From assembly GCF_002161805.1 (NCBI RefSeq), contig NZ_NFIP01000010.1, forward strand, positions 32,595 through 96,594: a stretch of 64,000 nucleotides of DNA, written 5' to 3'. The translations under genes and the position numbers were made by a program. This stretch comes from Collinsella sp. An307. GTDB taxonomy: Bacteria; Actinomycetota; Coriobacteriia; Coriobacteriales; Coriobacteriaceae. Numbering within the stretch: position 1 is the first letter of the stretch; every line of letters begins with the position of its first letter. This document shows positions 26,010 through 33,270 of this stretch, piece after piece. The notes under the pieces are model-generated. The model worked only from the letters and a program-made list of their open reading frames with translations, was not told the DNA's origin and did not search any database.

Positions 26010-26897
26010 ATGTCTAGCGTCGTCACTATCCAGAAGGGCGGGCTCACCGCCAAGATTGACTCCATGGGCGCCGAGCTCCAGAGCCTCGCACTCGACGGGC
26101 GCGAGTATCTCTGGCAGGCGGACCCGGCGTTTTGGGGCAAGCACGCGCCGGTGTTGTTCCCCATTGTGGGCTCCATCCGCAATGACGTTGCCGAGTCTGC
26201 CGAGGGTCCGTGCCATATGGGTCGCCACGGCGTGGCGCGCATCAACGAGCATGAGGTGGTCTCGACCTCCGACGACGGCTCGAGTGTGACCTTCGAGCTC
26301 GTGAGCAACGACGAGACGCGCGCGCAGTACCCCTACGACTTCAAGCTCAACATGACATATGCCATCACGGGCGACGCCACGCTCACGCAGACCTTCCGCG
26401 TCGAGAACACGGGCAATGTTGACCTGCCGTTCTCGGTGGGTGGGCACCCGGCGTTCAACATCCCGGTCGAGGGCACCGACGAGGCGTACGAGGACTACGA
26501 GTTCCGTTTTGCCGAGGCGTGGACGGCCGATTGCCCCAAACTCGTTGAGGGCGGACTTGCCACGTACGAGGATACGTTCCGCACGGTTGACGGCTCCGAT
26601 ACGCTGCCGCTCACGCGCGACATCTTCCGCTACGACACGATGATTCTCGACCACGTGCCCGGCAACACCCTCTCCCTCGTGGGCACCAAGTCGGGCCACG
26701 GGATTCGCGTCGACTTCCCCGGATTTGACTTTGTGGGCGTGTGGGCGGCCCCGGGTGCGCCGTTTGTGGCGCTCGAGCCCTGGACGGGCACGACCACGCT
26801 CGATACCGAGGACGACGTGCTCGAGCACAAGCACGACATCACCATTCTCGAGCCCGGCGGGGTTTTCGAGCGTTCCTTCGACATCACGCTGCTGTAG
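26010..26897 (+). CDS. Aldose 1-epimerase family protein
   Basis: A 295-residue protein of the galactose-mutarotase fold (YeaD/LacX-like group). It opens with KGGLTAKIDSMGAELQSLA and contains FPIVGSI, GRHGVARI and PFSVGGHPAFNIPV, in which the conserved His residues fit the catalytic site. It interconverts sugar anomers; the sugar is not determined. ATG 26010 follows AAAGGGGCATTG; the TTG one codon upstream is less likely. It is a single-gene unit. Confidence 0.9.
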   Translation: MSSVVTIQKGGLTAKIDSMGAELQSLALDGREYLWQADPAFWGKHAPVLFPIVGSIRNDVAESAEGPCHMGRHGVARINEHEVVSTSDDGSSVTFELVSNDETRAQYPYDFKLNMTYAITGDATLTQTFRVENTGNVDLPFSVGGHPAFNIPVEGTDEAYEDYEFRFAEAWTADCPKLVEGGLATYEDTFRTVDGSDTLPLTRDIFRYDTMILDHVPGNTLSLVGTKSGHGIRVDFPGFDFVGVWAAPGAPFVALEPWTGTTTLDTEDDVLEHKHDITILEPGGVFERSFDITLL

Positions 26898-27020
26898 GGC
26901 GGCTCCGCCGCGGGCGGCACAAAAGAGCGATTTGGGCGAGGCGGTGCGCTTCTGGCGCGCCGCCTTTGCCATGCCGGCGAGCCCGCTGATGGCGATTCTG
27001 CAGGATAGGGGCACCGCCGC

Positions 27021-27048
27021 TTGCCCTTTTCACCGGTCTGGGTATGAT
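27021..27048 (+). promoter_or_regulatory. Candidate promoter of prfA
   Basis: TTGCCC (27021-27026), a 16-base spacer and TATGAT (27043-27048). It gives a leader of about 130 bases before prfA, containing a possible tiny reading frame at 27074. The 286-base gap (26898-27183) holds nothing else recognised. Confidence 0.5.
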
Positions 27049-27073
27049 TAGGTGCCGGAAGAAAGGATGCGCA

Positions 27074-27100
27074 TGTATATCAGGTTCGACATGCTCTAGC
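27074..27100 (+). CDS. Possible leader peptide upstream of prfA (8 codons)
   Basis: ATG 27074 opens MYIRFDML and stops at TAG 27098-27100. It has a good ribosome site, AGAAAGG, six bases upstream, and lies just after the candidate prfA promoter. An in-frame ATG at 27068 would add two residues. A stop-codon-bearing leader before the gene for release factor 1, which reads UAG, is suggestive of feedback control, but this is speculation from one sequence. Confidence 0.3.
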
Positions 27101-27183
27101 TGGGCCGTCGCTTTGCCGCCATAGCGCGGCGCCTCACGTTGTACCCTCCGCGCCCCAGGGCGCTCACCTGCAAAGGAACCATC

Positions 27184-28251
27184 ATGCGCGACAAGCTGGA
27201 AAAACTCATCGCTGCCTACGAGGAGCTCGAGAAGAAGCTCTCCGACCCCTCGATTGCCTCCGACATAAAGGAATTCACGCGCCTCAACAAGGAGTACGCG
27301 CATCAGACGCCGCTGGTAGCGGCCGCGCGCGAGTACCTGAGCGCCCTCGACGACATCGAGGCCGCCAAGGAGATGCTGCGCGACACCTCCGACGCCGACG
27401 AGAAGGCGATGCTTCAGGAGGACATCTCCGAGAACGAGGCAAAGCTTCCTCAGCTCGAAGAGGATATCAAGTTCATGCTCATCCCGGGCGATCCCAACGA
27501 CGAGAAGAACACCATCGTCGAGATCCGCTCCGCCGCGGGCGGCGACGAGGCAGCCATCTTTGCCGGCGACCTCTTCAAGATGTATCAGCACTTCTGCGAG
27601 GCACAGGGCTGGAAGCTCGAGGTGCTCGACTCGAGCCCGTCCGAGGCCGGCGGCTTCAAGTCCATTGAGTTCAAGGTCAACGGCGACAAGGTCTACTCGG
27701 TCATGAAGTACGAGAGCGGCGTGCACCGCGTGCAGCGCGTTCCCAAGACCGAGAGCCAGGGTCGCATCCAGACCTCGACCGCCACGGTAGCGGTGCTGCC
27801 TGAGGCGGACGAGATCGACATCAAGATCGACCAGTCCGACCTGCGCATCGACACTTACTGCGCGTCGGGCCCCGGCGGCCAGTGCGTTAACACCACCTAC
27901 TCGGCGGTGCGCATCACCCACCTGCCCACCAACACCGTGGTGCAGTCCCAGGAGCAGCGCTCCCAGATCCAGAACCGCGAGGTCTGCATGCAGATGCTAC
28001 GCGCTCGCCTCTACGAGATGGAGCTTGAGAAGCAGCAGGCCGAGCTTGGTGCCGAGCGCCAGAGCCAGATCGGCCACGGAAACCGCTCTGAGAAGATCCG
28101 CACCTACAACCAGCCGCAGGACCGCGTGACCGACCATCGCATCGGTTTCAACTCCACCTACAACGGCGTGCTTTTGGGCGACCAGCTGGGTACCGTCATC
28201 GACGCGCTTGCCGCGGCCGATCGCGCCGAGAAGCTGGCCCAGGCGGTCTAA
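27184..28251 (+). CDS. prfA: Peptide chain release factor 1
   Basis: A 355-residue class I release factor. It has SGPGGQCVNTTYSAVRITH with the universal GGQ that triggers peptide release, and VPKTESQGRIQTS with the P-x-T tripeptide that reads UAA/UAG, which marks it as RF1 rather than RF2. ATG 27184 follows AAAGGAACC; the longer frame at 27139 has no homology. prmC, whose product methylates the GGQ glutamine, follows in the same direction, a common pairing. Confidence 0.97.
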   Translation: MRDKLEKLIAAYEELEKKLSDPSIASDIKEFTRLNKEYAHQTPLVAAAREYLSALDDIEAAKEMLRDTSDADEKAMLQEDISENEAKLPQLEEDIKFMLIPGDPNDEKNTIVEIRSAAGGDEAAIFAGDLFKMYQHFCEAQGWKLEVLDSSPSEAGGFKSIEFKVNGDKVYSVMKYESGVHRVQRVPKTESQGRIQTSTATVAVLPEADEIDIKIDQSDLRIDTYCASGPGGQCVNTTYSAVRITHLPTNTVVQSQEQRSQIQNREVCMQMLRARLYEMELEKQQAELGAERQSQIGHGNRSEKIRTYNQPQDRVTDHRIGFNSTYNGVLLGDQLGTVIDALAAADRAEKLAQAV

Positions 28252-28278
28252 GGCGCGCCATCAAACCAACTGCGTGCG

Positions 28279-28304
28279 ACGGGCACCTGCGGGTGCCCGT
28301 TTCT
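28279..28304 (+). terminator. Intrinsic terminator after prfA
   Basis: ACGGGCACC / GGTGCCCGT stem with a short loop and TTTCT tail, 28 bases after the prfA stop. It implies that prmC has its own promoter within 28305-28541; I see only weak candidates there. Confidence 0.75.
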
Positions 28305-28541
28305 ATGCCGGTTTTATGGAACCTCAAAGCGCCTTCCGTCGCCCGCATCGGCGCAGGCGTGCAAAAACGCCCACGCTGAGCTGGGCGGTTAGAATTCGTA
28401 CAATCTCAGTTGGCGAATGGTTTGTCCGGTGCGAGAGGCGTGCTGATTTCTGTTTGAGGTGCGCGCTAACGTGAGAAGCGCGGCGGTCTCCCGGGAGCGC
28501 CTGCAGTAGAATCTCCACCGAGCCGACGATGAGGGGAAGCC

Positions 28542-29723
28542 ATGGGCACGACAGAACAAATGGTTGGACAGAACGCGGGGCAGGTCACAGCGCCGGAACA
28601 GCCGCAAAAAGAGGTCTGGACCATCGAGCGCTGCCTCAGGTGGTCCACGGGCTATCTTGAGCGCCATGGCGAGGAGCGTCCGCGCCTGGCGGCTGAGTGG
28701 TTGATCTGCGCCGCGGCGCATCGTAAGCGCATCGACCTCTATCTCAATTTTGATCAGCCCTTGTCCGAGGCCGAGCTTGCTGCGGTCCGCAATGGCTTGA
28801 AGCGCCGTGCGGCGGGGGAGCCTCTGCAGTACATCACGGGCGAAACCTCATTCCGCCAGCTCGACGTCCTCTGCGAGCCTGGCGTGCTCATCCCGCGTCC
28901 CGAGACGGAGCTGCTGGTTGACTTTGTGCTCGAGTACCTCGACCACGCGGTTCTTACCGGCGGGTCGTCCGTCGCGCGTCGCGAGCGTGTTGAGCTTCCC
29001 TGGAACGCCGAGGTTGCCCAAGCGCGCGAGCAAGAGCTCGCCGCTCTTGCCGCAAAGGCGCAAAGCGATGACGAGGCGACGGAGGCGGAGGAGGACGCTG
29101 CGGACGGTGTAGCGACGCCGGACGAGGCGGCCCCTGCTGATACCACGGCTGGCGAAGGCGATTTCGAGGCGTCGGATCCTGAGCCCGTAGCACCGCCGGT
29201 TGCGCATGTGCTTGAGGTGGGGTGCGGCACCGGTTGCATCTCGCTCTCGCTTGCTGCCGAGAGGCCGGGCGCAGTTCGCTGCGTTGCCACCGATATCGAG
29301 CCGCGTGCTGTCGCGCTCGCGCACCGCAACCGCGAGCGCGCCGGTCTTGCGGGTGACGCCGTTGATATTCGTGAGGGCGATTTGGTTTCGCCTGTTCACG
29401 CTGAGGAGTACGGCGCCTTTGACGTGCTCGTTTCGAACCCGCCCTATGTGCCGACCAAGGTGGTAGATACGCTCCCGCGGGAGGTGGCCGCCTTTGAGCC
29501 GCACCTCGCGCTCGACGGTGGAGCGGACGGGCTCGATATCTTCCGGCGCCTGCTCGACGTTGCACCGGCTTTGCTCAAGCCGGGAGCGCTGTTTGCCGTC
29601 GAGCTATTCGAGACCGCCACAGAGCCCGCTGCGGAGCTCTGCCGCGCCGCCGGATTCACCGACGTGCGCGTTGCCTCCGATATGACGGGAAGGCCCCGCT
29701 TCGTGCTCGCGCATTGCGCCTAA
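28542..29723 (+). CDS. prmC: Release factor glutamine methyltransferase PrmC with acidic insertion
   Basis: A 393-residue N5-glutamine methyltransferase that modifies the GGQ motif of release factors. The N-terminal helical domain (about 25-125) ends in GVLIPRPETELLVDF. The catalytic domain has VLEVGCGTGCISLSLA (SAM loop) and VLVSNPPYVP (NPPY at about 299-302). Between them, residues about 137-220 are a low-complexity acidic stretch rich in Glu, Asp, Ala and Thr, which makes the protein about 100 residues longer than usual PrmC. The last 41 bases of the gene, including the stop, recur downstream of hicAB at 30620-30660. Confidence 0.93.
   Translation: MGTTEQMVGQNAGQVTAPEQPQKEVWTIERCLRWSTGYLERHGEERPRLAAEWLICAAAHRKRIDLYLNFDQPLSEAELAAVRNGLKRRAAGEPLQYITGETSFRQLDVLCEPGVLIPRPETELLVDFVLEYLDHAVLTGGSSVARRERVELPWNAEVAQAREQELAALAAKAQSDDEATEAEEDAADGVATPDEAAPADTTAGEGDFEASDPEPVAPPVAHVLEVGCGTGCISLSLAAERPGAVRCVATDIEPRAVALAHRNRERAGLAGDAVDIREGDLVSPVHAEEYGAFDVLVSNPPYVPTKVVDTLPREVAAFEPHLALDGGADGLDIFRRLLDVAPALLKPGALFAVELFETATEPAAELCRAAGFTDVRVASDMTGRPRFVLAHCA
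29682..29722 (+). repeat. Direct repeat, upstream copy (3' end of prmC)
   Basis: A 41-base sequence starting ATGACGGGAAGGCCCC and covering the last codons and most of the stop of prmC. It matches 30620-30660 at 39 of 41 positions. The repeats bracket hicAB. Confidence 0.9.
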
Positions 29724-29850
29724 GGTAAGGCGGGTTTCAACGCAACGCGTTTGGTACGGACTTAAAGCGACGCCGTTCGTTGATGTGGAAAAACAGAGCC
29801 TTTCATTCAAAGCCTTTTCGGAAGGTGCGCTATTGCCGCACTCATAGAGC

Positions 29851-29865
29851 CTTAGCAATGCTAAG
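29851..29865. promoter_or_regulatory. Likely HicAB operator palindrome
   Basis: CTTAGC-AAT-GCTAAG is a perfect 6-3-6 inverted repeat, 14 bases before the hicA start. HicB antitoxins with a DNA-binding domain autorepress at palindromes near their promoter, so this is the natural candidate. Confidence 0.55.
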
Positions 29866-29879
29866 ATAGAGGTGACATT

Positions 29880-30101
29880 ATGACGAAGCGCCGGGATTTG
29901 ATTCGAGAGCTTCTATCCGCCGGATGGGTAATGGGGCACGGAGGCAAACACGACTACTTCCGCAAGGGGTCAGGAAGAGTGACGATGCCGCGTCATGGTG
30001 AGATTAGCGATGCGCTGGCGGATAGGATTCGGAAACAGGCGGGGCTGGTCGTTCGACGTCCCTTGGACGCGAAGCGCAAGAGGGGAGAGACTCGTGAATA
30101 A
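29880..30101 (+). CDS. hicA: HicA toxin (mRNA interferase)
   Basis: A 73-residue dsRBD-like toxin. TKRRDLIRELLSAGWVMGHG and GKHDYFRKGSGRVTMPRHG match the HicA fold, with the catalytic His in the G-x-x-H-D-Y/F segment. HicA cleaves mRNA when free of HicB. ATG is preceded by GAGGTG. The stop overlaps the hicB start region by 8 bases, so synthesis is coupled. It lies inside the repeat-bounded islet after prmC. Confidence 0.9.
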   Translation: MTKRRDLIRELLSAGWVMGHGGKHDYFRKGSGRVTMPRHGEISDALADRIRKQAGLVVRRPLDAKRKRGETRE

Positions 30102-30612
30102 CGGAATGTCTTCGCAAGAACATGCGGGAAACGAATGGGAAGAAGTGTTCGTTAGAGAATTCGAGGTGTTTGTCGACGAAGGAATCTTTGTCGCGCTCCC
30201 TTGCGATATGGAAGGCGGAACTCAAGGGACCAGTTTTAATGATGCGGTTTATATGGCAGCAGACTGGTTGAGGGACGCGGCGCTAGCTTCGTTGGCAAAA
30301 GGCAAGGCACTGCCCGGAGGGGCATTGGGGCATGTGCCGCAATATGGCGGAAGAGTAATTGCGGTTGCTGTTCTTGCGGGGCGTGATGATATCCCTGCTA
30401 TGACTGCCGCCGATGCCGCGCGGGCGCTGAACGTGAGCACAGCACGTGTGGCGCAGCTCTGCAAGGCGGGTAAGTTAGACTCCTGGCGTGTGGGGGCGAC
30501 GCGAATGGTCTCGAAGGAAAGTGTCGAGATGCGCAAAATACTGGCGCAACGGGAGGAGGCGCTGGGGGAGCGATCACGCGCCTCGCATGTTGGCTTGGCG
30601 GCGGCGGGATAG
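30094..30612 (+). CDS. hicB: HicB antitoxin with C-terminal HTH
   Basis: A 172-residue antitoxin. The N-terminal half (FVDEGIFVALPCDMEGG, then FNDAVYMAADWL) fits the partial RNase H fold of HicB. The C-terminal half has MTAADAARALNVSTARVAQL and a GKLDSWRVGATRMVS wing, an excisionase/MerR-type DNA-binding domain. GTG 30094 has GGGAGAG seven bases upstream and gives the usual overlap with hicA; the ATG at 30106 is too far from that site. It should neutralise HicA and autorepress at the palindrome at 29851. Confidence 0.85.
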   Translation: MNNGMSSQEHAGNEWEEVFVREFEVFVDEGIFVALPCDMEGGTQGTSFNDAVYMAADWLRDAALASLAKGKALPGGALGHVPQYGGRVIAVAVLAGRDDIPAMTAADAARALNVSTARVAQLCKAGKLDSWRVGATRMVSKESVEMRKILAQREEALGERSRASHVGLAAAG

Positions 30613-30619
30613 AAGCTAA

Positions 30620-30660
30620 ATGACGGGAAGGCCCCGCTTCGTGCTTGCGCATCGCGCCTA
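30620..30660 (+). repeat. Direct repeat, downstream copy (prmC-like 3' end)
   Basis: Near copy of 29682-29722 with two substitutions, still encoding MTGRPRFVLAHRA and ending in a stop (TAG). It has no start or body of a gene before it. It may be the original 3' end of prmC, with the native terminator hairpin 22 bases beyond. Confidence 0.9.
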
Positions 30661-30682
30661 GCCAGAGCCTCGACAACTTAAC

Positions 30683-30702
30683 CCCGACCGTGAGCGGTCG
30701 GG
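30683..30702 (+). terminator. Hairpin after the downstream direct repeat
   Basis: CCCGACC / GGTCGGG stem with a GTGAGC loop. A T-run is lacking. It fits either the former terminator of prmC or that of hicAB. Confidence 0.45.
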
Positions 30703-30829
30703 CGACACATTTCCTACGCATCTTCTCCTTTTGCCGAGCCACGCGGCCCGTTGGCGTGCGTTATTGACAATGTGTCCCTATGTCACCGTCTCCCGTGCGA
30801 CAATACTGCGCAAAACGTCAGCAGGAGTA

Positions 30830-30867
30830 TCGGGCGACGCGGAACAGCCGTCGCCCGAGCGATTTTT
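30830..30867 (+). terminator. Intrinsic terminator just before the TsaC gene (possible attenuator)
   Basis: A perfect 10-base stem TCGGGCGACG / CGTCGCCCGA is followed by GCGATTTTTA. It ends 22 bases before the start codon. A consensus -35 hexamer TTGACA lies upstream at 30764. If a promoter is there, the hairpin would act as an attenuator. Confidence 0.7.
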
Positions 30868-30889
30868 AAAGGGAGCAGGCGACGCAACG

Positions 30890-31633
30890 ATGACCCAGGT
30901 GTTCCGCACCGCAGCAGATGAGGGCCTAACTGAGTCCGCAGCAATCGCGCAGGCGGCGCGCGTCCTCATGGCGGGCGGGCTCGCACTCATCCCTACGGAA
31001 ACCGTGTACGGTCTTGCCGTAGCGGTGTCCGCATTCACCTGTCCCTCCGCGGACGCAGCGGAGCCCTTGGTTAACGGTTGCCCCGTGCCCGCCGAGGGGT
31101 CCGGCTATCGTCGCATCTTCGACCTCAAGCAACGCGACCTCGCGCAGACCGTGCCTTGGCTCGTAGATGGCGCAGGTGCCCTTGAGCGCTATGGGCACGA
31201 CGTCGACCCCGGCGTGCAGGCGCTCGCCCGCGCGTTCTGGCCGGGCGCCCTCACCCTTATCGTCCCGGCGCGTGATGACGTGCCCGCGTTTATGCGCGCG
31301 GCAGACGGAACAGTTGCGCTGCGCTCGTCGGCCTCTCCGGTGGTGGCCGCGCTCATCGAGGCTTGCGGCAGCCCGCTTGCCTGCACGAGCGCAAATACCC
31401 ACGGCGCCCCCGCGCCTGCCTCGTTCTGCGCGGTAGAGCAACGCATTCTCGATGGCGTCGATATCGCCATCGATGCGGGCGCGACGCCCTGTCAGGACGC
31501 GTCGACTATCGTCTCATTCCCCGGTGGAGAGCCACAGATCATACGGCAGGGCGCGCTCTCCGCGGCAGATATCAAGCGTGTGCTCGAGGAGCCTTGCGGC
31601 CCCGAGCGCGCGACGTCCCTGCGAAAAGGGTGA
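30890..31633 (+). CDS. Threonylcarbamoyl-AMP synthase (Sua5/YciO/YrdC family)
   Basis: A 247-residue YrdC-domain protein. AARVLMAGGLALIPTETVYG is the family's opening motif, FDLKQRD carries the K-x-R nucleotide-binding pair, and PLACTSANTHGAP is the conserved S-A-N loop. The enzyme makes threonylcarbamoyl-AMP for tRNA t6A37. It has the short TsaC architecture without the Sua5 C-terminal domain. An insertion of about 30 residues follows the first motif. ATG 30890 is the best start; its ribosome site (AAGGGAG) is 14 bases away. glpK follows 6 bases later. Confidence 0.88.
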   Translation: MTQVFRTAADEGLTESAAIAQAARVLMAGGLALIPTETVYGLAVAVSAFTCPSADAAEPLVNGCPVPAEGSGYRRIFDLKQRDLAQTVPWLVDGAGALERYGHDVDPGVQALARAFWPGALTLIVPARDDVPAFMRAADGTVALRSSASPVVAALIEACGSPLACTSANTHGAPAPASFCAVEQRILDGVDIAIDAGATPCQDASTIVSFPGGEPQIIRQGALSAADIKRVLEEPCGPERATSLRKG

Positions 31634-31639
31634 TCGTGC

Positions 31640-33190
31640 ATGCCTCTCTCACTTAAAGACCTCGGGCTCGTTGACGCGGCGTTTCGCTTCGGCGGCTCCT
31701 ACATCATGTCGCTCGATGCGGGCACCACGTCGGTGCGCGCCGTTATTGTGGACGAGTTTGGCGGGGTCGTCGCTCAGGCGTCGCGCCCCCTCGGCATGCA
31801 CTACCCCCATCCCGGTTGGGTCGAGCAGGACCCCACCGAGATCTTGGCATCCATGATCTCGGTCATTGTCGAGGTCCAGTTCAAAAGCGGCATTCATTCC
31901 GAGGACATCGCCGCGGTGGGCATCTCCAACCAGCGCGAGACGTGCATCGTCTGGGATCGCGAGAGCGGCCAGCCCGTCTACAACGCCATCGGCTGGCAGT
32001 GCCGCCGCACGGCGGACGCCGCCCGCACACTTGCCGACCCGGACACCGCCGCCATGATTCGCCGCAAGACGGGCCTTACGCCCGACGCATACTTCTCGGC
32101 GACAAAGGTCGCCTGGATTCTCGACAACGTTGCGGGCGCGCGCGAGATGGCAGACGCCGGCAAGCTCGTCTTTGGCACGGTCGACACCTGGCTCATCTAC
32201 AGCCTCACGGGCGGTGCGGTCATTGCCACCGACTACACCAACGCGAGCCGCACGATGCTCTTCAACATCCGCACGCTCGATTGGGATGACGATCTGCTTG
32301 CGCTCTTTGGTATTCCGCGCGCCATGATGCCAGAGCTCAAGTGGAGTTCAGACGACTACGGGCATGTCTCGCACGAGATCATGAGTCACCGGCCGCCCAT
32401 TACCGGTGTGGCGGGCGACCAGCAGGCGTCGCTCTTTGGCCATTGTTGCTTCCGCCCGGGCGAGGCCAAGAACACCTATGGCACGGGCTGCTTCTTGCTG
32501 ATGAACACGGGCGATGAGGTCGTTGAATCCAGCGAGGGGCTCGTGGCAACCGTGGGCATCGCCGAGGGCGGGCGCGTGAGCTACGCGCTCGAAGGCTCGA
32601 TCTTCCATGCCGGGTCGGTCGTGCGCTGGCTGCGTGACGGGCTCGGGATCATCGACGATGTGCAATCGACCGCAGAGGTTGCGTGCTCGTGTGCCACAAA
32701 CGACGGCTGCTATCTCGTGCCGGCGTTCGGCGGTCTCGGCGCCCCTTGGTGGGATGCCGACGCACGCGGGCTCATCTGCGGACTCACGGCAGCCTCAACG
32801 CGCTCGACCATCGTGCGCGCCGCGTGCGAGTCGCTCGCCTACCAGGTCTACGACGTGCTGCGCGCCATGGAGCGTGCCGCCGGCTGCGAGATCAGCGAGC
32901 TGCGTGTCGATGGTGGTGCCTCGCGCAACGATTTCATCATGCAGTTCCAGGCGGACCTGTTGAAGATTCCCGTCGTTCAGTCGGAGTCCATCGAGACGAC
33001 GGCAATAGGCGCGGCGTACCTCGCGGGTCTTTCCGTTGGGTATTGGGAGAATCGCGAGGAGCTACTCTCTAACTGTGCCGTTGCGGAGCGTTTCTCCCCG
33101 GCGCTTGGAGATGAGGCGGAGGAGTTGCGCCTCCGCAACCTGCGCGGCTGGCACGATGCCGTCAAACGTTCCCGCTCAACCGTCGCCTAG
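31640..33190 (+). CDS. glpK: Glycerol kinase
   Basis: A 516-residue FGGY-family kinase making sn-glycerol 3-phosphate from glycerol and ATP. YIMSLDAGTTSVRAVIVDE is the N-terminal ATP site, GWVEQDP and ISNQRETCIVWD match glycerol kinase specifically, TVDTWLIYSLTGG and VAGDQQASLFG are the two family signatures, and FGGLGAPWWD is near the C-terminal nucleotide site. ATG 31640 is behind AAGGGTGATC. No glycerol facilitator or GlpD/GlpO is adjacent. It is probably co-transcribed with the TsaC-type gene. Confidence 0.95.
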   Translation: MPLSLKDLGLVDAAFRFGGSYIMSLDAGTTSVRAVIVDEFGGVVAQASRPLGMHYPHPGWVEQDPTEILASMISVIVEVQFKSGIHSEDIAAVGISNQRETCIVWDRESGQPVYNAIGWQCRRTADAARTLADPDTAAMIRRKTGLTPDAYFSATKVAWILDNVAGAREMADAGKLVFGTVDTWLIYSLTGGAVIATDYTNASRTMLFNIRTLDWDDDLLALFGIPRAMMPELKWSSDDYGHVSHEIMSHRPPITGVAGDQQASLFGHCCFRPGEAKNTYGTGCFLLMNTGDEVVESSEGLVATVGIAEGGRVSYALEGSIFHAGSVVRWLRDGLGIIDDVQSTAEVACSCATNDGCYLVPAFGGLGAPWWDADARGLICGLTAASTRSTIVRAACESLAYQVYDVLRAMERAAGCEISELRVDGGASRNDFIMQFQADLLKIPVVQSESIETTAIGAAYLAGLSVGYWENREELLSNCAVAERFSPALGDEAEELRLRNLRGWHDAVKRSRSTVA

Positions 33191-33270
33191 CACAGCGCGC
33201 TGCCTGATGCCGGACATTGCCTGACGGCCTGCCTCTTCTGATGCCGAGCGTTGCCTAGCGCCGCGCAACC

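Larger units (their letters stand above)
29723..30660 (+). mobile_element. Putative hicAB islet inserted at the prmC 3' end
   Basis: About 940 bases between and including one copy of the 41-base direct repeat. It carries only hicA, hicB and their operator. Base composition is visibly less GC-rich than the flanking genes. The geometry resembles an att-flanked insertion that restores the 3' end of the target gene. No integrase or transposase is inside, so the element would have to move by homologous recombination or with outside help. Confidence 0.45.

Noticed and set aside
30620..30660. Separate small gene encoding MTGRPRFVLAHRA
   Set aside because: It is only the duplicated end of prmC, with no ribosome site.
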